Assembly: GCA_964373255.1 (NCBI GenBank)
Contig: CAYJTG010000002.1
Coordinates: forward strand, 1 to 64,000
DNA from: JACPVU01 sp964373255
GTDB taxonomy: Archaea; Aenigmatarchaeota; Aenigmatarchaeia; GW2011-AR5
Length of the DNA stretch: 64,000 nt
Direction of reading: 5' to 3'
Within the stretch, counting starts at the first letter, position 1; each line of letters starts with the position of its first letter. The notes under the pieces are model-generated. The model did no database searches, was not told where the DNA came from, and worked only from the letters and a program-made list of their open reading frames with translations. The translations under genes were made by a program, and so were the position numbers. This document shows, one piece after another, positions 51,819-58,844 of the stretch.

Positions 51819-52742
51819 ATGAGAATGGTGGCATTTATTGCAATAGCGGCTATTTTACTGTTTTCGCCGCTTACAGCACACGCGGCCCTTGTAAAATGGG
51901 ACGTAGCTGTTTTGCTGAACGAAGACAGGACTGCAGAGTGGACAGTAGAGCTCGTGTATAACGAAACTGTGAAAAAAACCGATTATTTTCTGCTTGGAAA
52001 AATTGTAGATTACGAAGTCTTTGGAGACAACAAGCTTCTCGTCTGCTCCATAACTTATGAAATCGGGTCAACCATATTGTGCAATGACATAAGCGCCAGA
52101 AATATTGTCTACAAAATAAAAACATCACCGATGGTCAGCGACATCCAGCAAAATTTCAAGCTGTTTTCTTACAAATTTTCCGTTACCGCACCCGCGGGTG
52201 AATTTAAAGCGACAGTAAAATTGCCGCTTGGTTCTGTTCTTGCTGATCCCAAACTCCTTGGGGGCACAAGCGTAAAGGCTTTCGCGCCCGAAACAGGAAA
52301 GGAGGGCTCTGACGGAAGGCGCATATTTGTAGAATGGGCTATCATCAATCCAAAGCTCGGCGAAACACTAGACACCGTTGTTGTATATGAGCAGTTGTCG
52401 GAAAAGACGGAGTTTGCACTCTTTGGAGCAATAATAATAGTTATAATAATTCTGCTGGTATTGTTTTTGATATTTATCAGGCGCAGGACCGTGCGCGAAA
52501 TACTCCCCGTGCTGACGCCAAGCGAGAGAAAGGTTGTTGAGATACTTTTGCGCGAGAAAGGCGACGTCGACCAGAGGGAAATTGTCAGGGAGACCGATTT
52601 CAGCAAAACCAGCGTGTCCAGAATTATAACAAACCTCGTCAACAGGGGAATCGCCGAAAAGATTTCAAAAGGGAGAAAAAACCTCATACGCCTCAAGAAA
52701 TCCATAAAGCGAAAAGATGTAACGGCAAAAAAAGAACAATAA
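51819..52742 (+). CDS. Membrane-anchored winged-helix regulator with ectodomain
   Basis: The 307-aa product has a signal peptide (VAFIAIAAILLFSPLTAHAA), an external beta domain (about 24-210), a membrane span (about 213-236) and a cytoplasmic winged helix (about 245-300: TPSERKVVEILLREKGDVDQREIVRETDFSKTSVSRIITNL). The layout is that of an archaeal one-component membrane sensor, reading the outside and binding DNA inside. Its position, divergent from the S-layer gene, makes surface-layer genes plausible targets. ATG 51825 is an alternative start. Confidence 0.8.
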   Translation: MRMVAFIAIAAILLFSPLTAHAALVKWDVAVLLNEDRTAEWTVELVYNETVKKTDYFLLGKIVDYEVFGDNKLLVCSITYEIGSTILCNDISARNIVYKIKTSPMVSDIQQNFKLFSYKFSVTAPAGEFKATVKLPLGSVLADPKLLGGTSVKAFAPETGKEGSDGRRIFVEWAIINPKLGETLDTVVVYEQLSEKTEFALFGAIIIVIIILLVLFLIFIRRRTVREILPVLTPSERKVVEILLREKGDVDQREIVRETDFSKTSVSRIITNLVNRGIAEKISKGRKNLIRLKKSIKRKDVTAKKEQ

Positions 52743-52856
52743 AATCCCCTTTATAACCACTCGCCAAAAGACTTTGTCTTTTGCACGAAGTCGGTGGTTT
52801 CCTTGAGGGTTTCTTTTCGAATTCATTTGCAGGTTTTCTGATGAATTCAAAAATAA
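52742..52856. repeat. Family E multi-hairpin repeat, copy E2
   Basis: Nearly identical to E1 (differences include GTCGGTGGTTT for GTCGGCGGTTT and GAGGGTTTC for GAGGATTTC). It begins on the last base of the membrane-regulator stop codon, exactly as E1 does for the SLT gene, and ends next to the 3' end of the convergent gene. Confidence 0.75.
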
Positions 52857-52860
52857 ATAA

Positions 52861-53304
52861 TTATTTTTTCTTTTCTTCAGGCGTTATGACGATGCCGCCG
52901 ACGCCTGCGGCCGCGAACTGGTGCACGAGCCCGGCCAAAACATTGGATATTTCCTGCACCTCGCCAACATCGACATCCTTTTTGTGCGGCCCCAATATTT
53001 CTATCGCGGAAGGGCCATACGTGAGGACTGTATTCAGCAGGGTGGACAGCGTCTTTGCAAGAAATTTAATGCTGACAACGTAGGAATAAGCGCTGTCTAT
53101 GCCCTTCAACGGGGTCTCCACTTTTTTTATTTCCTTGAACTGCTTTTCGTAGACAAATACGTCCCTTACGTGAGAAAGCTTTTCTGCGTGCTTTTCCAGC
53201 GCGCTCTTTACGGTAGACTCGTCAACGGCGAGCGCCTCGATGCTGAACCACACGTCAAACCAGTTTTCCTTGCGCCGCCTGTTTATTTCGTCTTTCATTT
53301 CCAT
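52861..53304 (-). CDS. Conserved-looking hypothetical protein (147 aa)
   Basis: The product is soluble, with a predicted alpha/beta domain: NWFDVWFSIEALAVDESTVKS, HVRDVFVYEKQFKEIKKVETPLKG, AYSYVVSIKFLAKTLSTLL and a C-terminal PEEKKK. I do not recognise the family with confidence. ATG 53304 follows TTGTCT; an upstream TTG gives two more residues. It is convergent with the membrane regulator across E2 and divergent from the YIP1-like gene. Confidence 0.65.
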   Translation of the reverse strand: MEMKDEINRRRKENWFDVWFSIEALAVDESTVKSALEKHAEKLSHVRDVFVYEKQFKEIKKVETPLKGIDSAYSYVVSIKFLAKTLSTLLNTVLTYGPSAIEILGPHKKDVDVGEVQEISNVLAGLVHQFAAAGVGGIVITPEEKKK

Positions 53305-53466
53305 AGACAAGACACCTACGGTTTCTTTTCCTCGATATCTTCCCTCTTAATTGGAAGAAAAGGTCTCCCACAATGTATAATATCTGAAATCTTAAGTTGT
53401 TTAGCTATAACCTTTAAATCTTCACAAAAGAAGTTAGAATAAAACAATAAATTTGTTGTGATATCG

Positions 53467-54045
53467 ATGTGTATTGACATACTAAAAAATCCCGTTGCGG
53501 CTGTCATGAAGGCAAAAAAGAAGAACATGGGCAAGACCGCTGTCACGCTCATAGAATCATGCATTTTGTTTGGGCTGACCGCAGCTATCGTTATCATGCA
53601 GACGGGAGGCCTCTCACAGACCGCTGTTTTCTTAGCTGCTGTTTCGTTCACCTATCTGTTTGTCCTTGTGCTTGTTGCGTCAATAGTGTTCGGCTACGTA
53701 CTCAAGATTATTGCAACCACCTTGGGCGGAAGCGGGAAATACTATGAGGGCCTTACGGTTGTTGCATACACTCTGGTGCCGATATCGGCCGCCATGTTTG
53801 TTGCGTCTATTTTGTCGTTTTTGCCCGTCGTGGGCGTTTTGCTAAATATTATTGTGCTTTCGGTCGGCTTTGCCTTGGGCGTAAGCCTGCTCTACAGATC
53901 GATAAAGGAGCTTTTCAGGACGGACATGGTTGTGGCCTTGGTGGCTGTCTCAGTTCTCGTAATCGTGCTATTCATCGCTGCGACGGTTTCTTTCGGCTTG
54001 TCAACGTTGACACAGCTTGGTGGAATTCTTCCTATGGGTGCCTGA
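53467..54045 (+). CDS. YIP1-family membrane protein
   Basis: The 192-aa product has five membrane spans in the YIP1 arrangement: a short start (CIDILKNPVAAVMKAKKKNMG), then hydrophobic blocks, with the family's LGGSGKYYEGLTVVAYTLVPIS near residue 90 and YRSIKELFRTD near 147. In archaea the function is not defined. It forms an operon with the 93-aa membrane protein that starts 1 bp after its stop. Confidence 0.8.
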   Translation: MCIDILKNPVAAVMKAKKKNMGKTAVTLIESCILFGLTAAIVIMQTGGLSQTAVFLAAVSFTYLFVLVLVASIVFGYVLKIIATTLGGSGKYYEGLTVVAYTLVPISAAMFVASILSFLPVVGVLLNIIVLSVGFALGVSLLYRSIKELFRTDMVVALVAVSVLVIVLFIAATVSFGLSTLTQLGGILPMGA

Positions 54046-54046
54046 T

Positions 54047-54328
54047 ATGAAAATATTAGACGTTGTTTTTGTTGTCATAGGCATAATAGCATTTATCGGT
54101 GGGCTGGTCGCTGCCTACATATTTGTCCAGACCGGGGCAGCCCTGGACGTGCTCAAGGAGCGCGTGGCGGCAGGCACTGCAACCGGCGCTATTGACGTGC
54201 AGAACTTCCAGTACGTCATGGATACGTTCAACGCGTTCCTGGTTGCCGGGTGGATATGGATCGTTGCTGTTCTTCTTTCTTCCGGCTACGCGATCTGGTC
54301 TGGCGTGCAGAAGATAAGAGAAAAATGA
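54047..54328 (+). CDS. Small two-span membrane protein (93 aa)
   Basis: The ATG at 54047 lies 1 bp after the YIP1 stop. The product has a membrane span at about residues 3-25, a short amphipathic loop (LKERVAAGTATGAIDVQNFQ) and a second span at about 62-84. Unrecognised. It probably partners the YIP1-like protein. Its 3' end is only a few bases from the tRNA-Thr gene on the other strand. Confidence 0.65.
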   Translation: MKILDVVFVVIGIIAFIGGLVAAYIFVQTGAALDVLKERVAAGTATGAIDVQNFQYVMDTFNAFLVAGWIWIVAVLLSSGYAIWSGVQKIREK

Positions 54329-54334
54329 AAATGA

Positions 54335-54546
54335 AGCCCCAGGGGAGCATCGAACTCCCGACCTCCTGTTTTCTTGTTTCTTACTTGATTTTCTTTCTAA
54401 AAGAAAATCATACGAGACAGGTGCTTTCGGCTTTTTCTACCAATCTCCCCGATCCTTTCTAAATATTTGTGAAATCTATAGTTTCTTTGGGGTGAAACCT
54501 AGACCTTTCTTTACAAAGAAAGGGATCGGTGCTGAGCTACTGAGGC
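54335..54546 (-). tRNA. tRNA-Thr (anticodon CGT), with up to three introns
   Basis: Read on the minus strand: acceptor GCCTCAG/CTGGGGC, anticodon stem CCTGT/ACAGG with loop beginning CTCGTA (anticodon CGT at 54412-54414), variable AGGTC, T arm GGGAG/CTCCC with TTCGATG, discriminator T. Three inserts interrupt it: about 81 nt in the D loop (54449-54529, closed by CCGATCC/GGATCGG), 19 nt in the D stem (54425-54443, TTGG/CCGA) and 40 nt after position 37 (54371-54410, GATTTTCTTT/AAAGAAAATC). Removal leaves GCTC..GAGC as D stem. The exact splice points are not certain. Confidence 0.78.
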
Positions 54547-54741
54547 GTTTTGCTACTCTATTTCTCAATATTCACTATTACTTTTTAAGCATTTCTTTTA
54601 AAGTAAATCAAACATTTCGCAAAAGAAGGTCTTGAATCCTCTATTTATGGTATATAAAGAATTTTTAAGGGGAGATAGTACGGTAAGAAGAACAGACTGA
54701 AGTTGCTTTGCAACTTCTATGTATATGAGGTGTCTTGCGTT

Positions 54742-55032
54742 ATGAAAGAAGTATTTCTGGTAAAAACCGAGAACAAGCAGAAGGTTGAAGACCTGCTGAA
54801 AAAGGACGATGTTGTAAGCAGGGGCAGCATAACTATAAGGACGGCTGCATCCCTGGATATAAAGGAAGAAGGCTATTTTTTCATACTGGATATGCCCGAA
54901 TCGTCGCTCAAAATAGCAGAGGGACTTACAAAAGGCATTGCTGAAAAATACAAACACGGAGAAAATATAATAAAAAAAGTCCAGGAACAGGAAGATTCTG
55001 CAATAGAAGGCTTCGGAAATATCCTGGGATAA
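54742..55032 (+). CDS. Hypothetical protein (96 aa)
   Basis: A small soluble protein starting MKEVFLVKTENKQKVEDLLKK, with two beta-alpha units and a charged C-terminal helix. No family recognised. A TATATAAAG box at about 54647 lies upstream, and the leader contains a GAAGTTGC-TTT-GCAACTTC hairpin at about 54699-54717. The zinc-ribbon gene follows after 13 bp, probably in the same transcript. The stretch 54547-54741 holds only these signals. Confidence 0.65.
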   Translation: MKEVFLVKTENKQKVEDLLKKDDVVSRGSITIRTAASLDIKEEGYFFILDMPESSLKIAEGLTKGIAEKYKHGENIIKKVQEQEDSAIEGFGNILG

Positions 55033-55045
55033 TTATGGTGGCGCT

Positions 55046-55537
55046 ATGACTTCTGACATATTTGACAATTTGCCTGTGAGCTCTCTTGACAACTTTCACA
55101 AATTTCGCGAGTCGACTTACAATTTTCTCTATTTGTGCAAAGCTTGCGCACGCACCTTCGACTCTGAAAAGTCCATGGAAACCTGCAAGTTCTGCGGCAA
55201 TCCTGTGACAGAGCTGAGAAGCGTAAAAAGAAATAGAGAAGCCTTGAAGGACGGATTCAGAAAAAATATTCGATATAGATATTATTGTCCGACGTGCGAG
55301 AAAAATTTCGTAACGACGGAAAAGCTTGCGTTGTGCAATACGTGCCGGACAGACTACCTGCACGTTTATACGTGGGACCTGCTAAGAAAAAGGGACAGGC
55401 TCTACATAAAACTGAACAAAGCGCTGAAGACCGTATTTGAGAATAAGGCCAACAAAGCACAGACAAAGATAACTATAAAACGCCCGGTATTTTCTGTTAA
55501 TTTTTCGAGACCAAAAGAAGAGGTTCCTACTTTTTGA
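55046..55537 (+). CDS. Double zinc-ribbon protein (163 aa)
   Basis: Two Cys4 ribbons are visible: YLCKACARTF..ETCKFCG near residues 25-52 and YCPTCEKNF..ALCNTCR near 77-100, followed by a basic C-terminal region. This suggests nucleic-acid binding. The family is not recognised. GGTGGCGCT precedes the start as ribosome site. The gene ends 27 bp from the tRNA-Val gene on the opposite strand. Confidence 0.68.
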   Translation: MTSDIFDNLPVSSLDNFHKFRESTYNFLYLCKACARTFDSEKSMETCKFCGNPVTELRSVKRNREALKDGFRKNIRYRYYCPTCEKNFVTTEKLALCNTCRTDYLHVYTWDLLRKRDRLYIKLNKALKTVFENKANKAQTKITIKRPVFSVNFSRPKEEVPTF

Positions 55538-55563
55538 TCAAATTTTTTCTAAAGAAGTTTGGA

Positions 55564-55653
55564 TGGGTCCGGGCGGATTCGAACCGCCGGCCTTCTGCAC
55601 GTCAAGCAGACGTCATCTGTGGTCTTTGCAGATAACCACTAGACTACGGACCC
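55564..55653 (-). tRNA. tRNA-Val (anticodon GAC) with a 17-nt D-loop intron
   Basis: Minus strand: acceptor GGGTCCG/CGGACCC, discriminator A, anticodon stem TCTGC/GCAGA with loop TTGACGT (anticodon GAC at 55601-55603), T arm CGGCGG-TTCGAAT-CCGCC. After AGTGGTTA in the D loop an extra TCTGCAAAGACCACAGA (55616-55632) interrupts the structure. It forms its own TCTG/CAGA stem, and removal restores a normal D arm. The first 15 bases also encode the last codons of the DUF192 gene on the same strand. Confidence 0.88.
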
Positions 55654-55986
55654 TAGTTCTATTTTCATACCGATTCTTATTTTTAAATCCGTATTTTTCA
55701 GTTCCAGGCAGTATTTTGCTTTCTTGTTTTTGTAAACTTTCCAGGTTTCTGGATTCAACGTAATTGGGACAGCTATCTCGTTTCCTACTATTCTCATTTT
55801 ATCATCAAGAAATACCAGATTTAATTTTTTCTTTACAAAAGGCATCCATATAGAATTTGCATAAATCAAGGCACCGTCTTTATCTTCCAGCTTGTCAAAC
55901 GTCAAGCCGCGCAAAGAAGAGGCTCCTTTGCAATCCTTTATTTTTAAAATCTTGTTATTTATCTTTAATGCTAGAAACGACATCAT
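55639..55986 (-). CDS. DUF192 family protein
   Basis: The 115-aa product matches DUF192 (COG1430): ASSLRGLTFDKLEDKDGALIY, MPFVKKKLNLVFLDDKMRIV and KNKKAKYCLELKNTDLKIRIGMKI. Members are small beta-rich proteins of unknown role, often secreted; here no signal peptide is present. The last codons and the TAG stop lie within the tRNA-Val gene on the same strand (GGG TCC GTA GTC TAG). Confidence 0.85.
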   Translation of the reverse strand: MMSFLALKINNKILKIKDCKGASSLRGLTFDKLEDKDGALIYANSIWMPFVKKKLNLVFLDDKMRIVGNEIAVPITLNPETWKVYKNKKAKYCLELKNTDLKIRIGMKIELGSVV

Positions 55987-56016
55987 AATAATTGTCTACA
56001 AAAGAATTAATTATAT

Positions 56017-56108
56017 AGTATCTCCGAAAGTGAGGTATACGCCTCTTGGCGTATACCTCGGTAGAGGATTACTGCCAACAGGCAGTAATCCAACTTTCGG
56101 AGATACTG
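56017..56108. mobile_element. Y-shaped inverted-repeat element, family C, copy C3
   Basis: A 92-bp copy in the opposite orientation to C1 and C2, with the C2 version of the arms. Flanking TTATA direct repeats at 56011-56015 and 56109-56113. It lies between the DUF192 promoter region and tRNA-Gly. Confidence 0.85.
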
Positions 56109-56112
56109 TTAT

Positions 56113-56141
56113 AGCTCTGTAGAAAACCTATGCAAGAGCAT
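56113..56141. repeat. Terminal fragment of a family D element fused to tRNA-Gly
   Basis: AGCTCTGTAGAAAACCTATG followed by CAAGAGCATC matches one end of family D exactly. In D the next bases are GACGT; here the sequence instead continues as tRNA-Gly, whose first bases GCATC are shared with the fragment. Confidence 0.7.
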
Positions 56142-56298
56142 CTGTGATCTAGTGCACCTTTCCAGAAAGCTGCACCAAAGCGGTGAAAGGTGTGGATATT
56201 GGTATGATACAAGCTTCCCACAAGCTTTCCAGAAAGCTTGAGCAAAGCGGAAGGCTTGGAGTCAGCTTGATATGCGGGTTCGATTCCCGCCAGATGCA
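56138..56298 (+). tRNA. tRNA-Gly (anticodon CCC) with two introns
   Basis: Acceptor GCATCTG/CAGATGC, discriminator A, D arm ATC-TAGTGGTAT-GAT once spliced, anticodon stem CAAGC/GCTTG with TTCCCA (anticodon CCC at 56217-56219), T arm GCGGG-TTCGATT-CCCGC. Two inserts: about 47 nt in the D loop (56154-56200) and about 43 nt after position 37 (56221-56263). Both contain CTTTCCAGAAAGCT and CAAAGCGG in the same order, so they appear to be related introns. Confidence 0.87.
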
Positions 56299-56375
56299 TC
56301 AAGAAAACTGGAAGATGGTTGATCAAGAAAGGTGGAAAAAACTGATTATTAAAATATTGTATAGAAACTATTTGC

Positions 56376-58697
56376 ATGCAAATCGCTGATCTGCAACTGC
56401 ACAGCAAGTACAGCCGCGCCACGTCTGGGAAGATGGTTCTCGACGAGCTTGCGAAGTACGCGAAGATCAAGGGCGTCGATATATTAGGCACAGGGGACTT
56501 CACACACCCAATTTGGCTGCAAGAGCTGAAGGGCAAATTAGCTGAAAAGAATGCAGGCGTTTACGAATACGACGACGTGATGTTTGTTCTTACCGGTGAA
56601 ATATCCCTGATTTATACGCAGGACGGCAGGCAGAGGCGCGTGCACCATGTAATATTAGCACCTAATTTCTCTGTGGTCGACCAGATCAACGAGTGGCTGG
56701 ACAAAAAAGGCCGCAGGGACTATGACGGCCGGCCTATCTTTGGATTCTCATCAATAGAATTTGTCGAAGCGATGATGTCCATATCGAAAGATATAGAAAT
56801 AATCCCCGCACATTGCTGGACTCCGTGGTACGGAATATTTGGGTCGATGTCAGGTTTCGATTCTCTGGAGGAATGCTTCCGCGAAAAGGCAAAATACATA
56901 CACTGCATCGAGACAGGGATGTCTTGCTACGATACCGAGACAGAAGTGCTGACAAATAATGGATGGAAAAAAATCTCGAGTGTCGGACATTCCGATGAAA
57001 TTTGTACTTTAGACATTAATACAAATAGAATTGAACTCCAGAAGCCAATTAAATTGTTTAAATATAGTTACAAGGGCAAGATGTATAGGTTAAAGACCAA
57101 AAGAATTGATCTTTTGGTAACTCCTAACCATAAACTTCTATGTAGCCCTTGTGATTTTAGAAAAAACCCTTCTTTTTCTCTTAAAGAAGCAGAATTTTTA
57201 TTTAACAAATCAAAGCGATTTAAGAAAGATGGTATTTGGATTGGTGACAATCCAGAATATTTTGTTATTCCGGCTGTCAAAATAAAGCATGGAAGCAGAT
57301 TTTATTCTGGATTTCGAAATAAAGGTGAAAAAAAGTGTCCGATCAAGCCTTGGTTAAGATTCTTCGGTTTTTGGTTGGCAGAAGGCTGGGCAACAGAAAG
57401 CAAAAATGGTGACTATGGGATTTATCTTGCGAATTCGAATCCGGAGATAATTTCTGAGATGAAAAAAATTCTTGAAAGCTTCGACTACACGGTATATCAA
57501 TATAAAAATAGAAGCATGGACACAATTAGAGTAAGAGATTATCAATTATTTTCTTATCTTAAACAATTTGGAAAAGCCTCCGAAAAATTTATTCCTTCAG
57601 ACATAAAATCATTATCAAAAGAGTTCTTAGAAATCTTATTTGAATTTTACATAAAGGGTGATGGACATAGGTACGGTAGAAATGGGAAAGGTCTTTCGGC
57701 TACCACAATCTCAAAACGTCTTCGTGACGATCTGCAGGAAATCGCGCTAAAAATTGGTATTTCAGCATATTATAAATTGCATAACAAGAAAGGTACACCA
57801 ATTACTTCTCTTCCAAAAGCCAAACTAAAAGGCTATAAACAATCCGAAGATTCGTGGGTAATATATTTCATCAGAAATAACATTCATACTGTTTTGCCTT
57901 CCACTATCAAGAAATATAATTACATCGAATCTTGGGTCGACTACGACGGTTTTGTATATTGCGTTGAAGTCCCAAACCATGTAATTTACATTAGAAGAAA
58001 TGGTATTCCTGTTTGGTGCGGAAACTCGAATCCTGCGATGAACTGGCGCATTTCTGCTTTGGACAACATCACTCTGACAAGCAACAGCGACGCGCACTCG
58101 CCGTACCCGTGGCGGCTTGGCCGGGAGGCCAATGTATTTGATTTCAAAGAAGTGAATTTTGAAAATATCATAAACGCGTTTCGTAACAGGAAGGATTTTG
58201 CTTACACGATTGAAACAAGCCCGAACTATGGAAAATATCATTATGACGGACACCGGGCGTGCAATTTCTCATGCTCGCCAGACGAGACAAAGAAGCTCAG
58301 TGACGTATGCCCGAAGTGCGGCAAAAAATTAGTTATAGGCGTGCTCAACAGAGTGGAACAACTTGCAGACCGTGATGAAGGGTTCGTACCAAAGGACGCG
58401 ATCCCGTTCAGGACTCTGATACCTCTGAGCGAAGTCATCGCTGCCTTTCACGACACTGATGTGTTCACAAAAAAGGTGTGGGAAATTTACAACAGGCTGA
58501 TCGACCGTTTTGGCGATGAATTCAATATCCTTCTTAATACGGAAAAAAACGAACTTGAAAAGACGATCGACGAAAAACTGGCGGCGCTCATAATAAAGAA
58601 CCGCGAGAACAAGCTGCACGTCGAGCCTGGTTACGATGGTGTATACGGAAAATTAGTTGTCAAAGAGGAAACGGGATTGAGAAGATTTATAAAATGA
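56376..58697 (+). CDS. Endonuclease Q (EndoQ) interrupted by an intein
   Basis: EndoQ is a PHP-domain DNA repair nuclease that cuts 5' of deaminated bases. The 773-aa precursor is 406 residues of extein plus a 367-residue intein. Extein motifs: IADLQLHSKYS at the start, GTGDFTHP near 40, LTGEISL near 75, HCWTPW near 146, CIETGMS before the intein and SNPAMNWRISALDN after it, then NSDAHSPYPWRLG, followed by a zinc ribbon with SCSPDETKKLSDVCPKCGKK. The intein splits the conserved GMS/SNP segment close to the active site, so activity should depend on splicing. Confidence 0.93.
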   Translation: MQIADLQLHSKYSRATSGKMVLDELAKYAKIKGVDILGTGDFTHPIWLQELKGKLAEKNAGVYEYDDVMFVLTGEISLIYTQDGRQRRVHHVILAPNFSVVDQINEWLDKKGRRDYDGRPIFGFSSIEFVEAMMSISKDIEIIPAHCWTPWYGIFGSMSGFDSLEECFREKAKYIHCIETGMSCYDTETEVLTNNGWKKISSVGHSDEICTLDINTNRIELQKPIKLFKYSYKGKMYRLKTKRIDLLVTPNHKLLCSPCDFRKNPSFSLKEAEFLFNKSKRFKKDGIWIGDNPEYFVIPAVKIKHGSRFYSGFRNKGEKKCPIKPWLRFFGFWLAEGWATESKNGDYGIYLANSNPEIISEMKKILESFDYTVYQYKNRSMDTIRVRDYQLFSYLKQFGKASEKFIPSDIKSLSKEFLEILFEFYIKGDGHRYGRNGKGLSATTISKRLRDDLQEIALKIGISAYYKLHNKKGTPITSLPKAKLKGYKQSEDSWVIYFIRNNIHTVLPSTIKKYNYIESWVDYDGFVYCVEVPNHVIYIRRNGIPVWCGNSNPAMNWRISALDNITLTSNSDAHSPYPWRLGREANVFDFKEVNFENIINAFRNRKDFAYTIETSPNYGKYHYDGHRACNFSCSPDETKKLSDVCPKCGKKLVIGVLNRVEQLADRDEGFVPKDAIPFRTLIPLSEVIAAFHDTDVFTKKVWEIYNRLIDRFGDEFNILLNTEKNELEKTIDEKLAALIIKNRENKLHVEPGYDGVYGKLVVKEETGLRRFIK
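56925..58025 (+). other. Intein with LAGLIDADG homing endonuclease domain, inside EndoQ
   Basis: Precursor residues 184-550. Block A is CYDTETEVLTNNGWKKI with the nucleophile Cys1; block B contains LVTPNHKLLC; two LAGLIDADG-type motifs stand at intein residues 147-156 (FGFWLAEGWA) and about 237-248 (ILFEFYIKGDGH); block F is YCVEVPNH; block G ends NGIPVWCGN before Ser+1. The residue before the last Asn is Gly where His is usual, a known natural variation. Codon and base use is more A/T-rich than in the extein, which supports transfer. The endonuclease frame is intact. Confidence 0.92.
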
Positions 58698-58705
58698 ATG
58701 CCTTT

Positions 58706-58837
58706 GATTGAATTCCATGTTCGTATGATGATCGTCAGCGTAGCGATATACGTCTTTTGACGTATACCGCAGCTAGCACCATCGCCAGAAAGGCGATGGT
58801 GCTCACGCTGACGATCATACTTTAATGGAATTCAATC
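58706..58837. mobile_element. Y-shaped inverted-repeat element, family A, copy A4 (divergent arms)
   Basis: A 132-bp copy with the same 13-bp termini as other A copies and the same AGCTA linker, but every stem has a different sequence: outer GATCGTCAGCGT/ACGCTGACGATC, arm 1 ATATACGTC-TTTT-GACGTATA, arm 2 GCACCATCGCC-AGAAA-GGCGATGGTGC. It is flanked by ATGCCTTT (58698-58705 and 58838-58845), exactly between two convergent stop codons. Confidence 0.92.
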
Positions 58838-58844
58838 ATGCCTT

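Noticed and set aside
56925..58025. Group I intron or separate gene in EndoQ
   Set aside because: The insert is in frame, with protein-splicing blocks A, B, F and G, so it is an intein.
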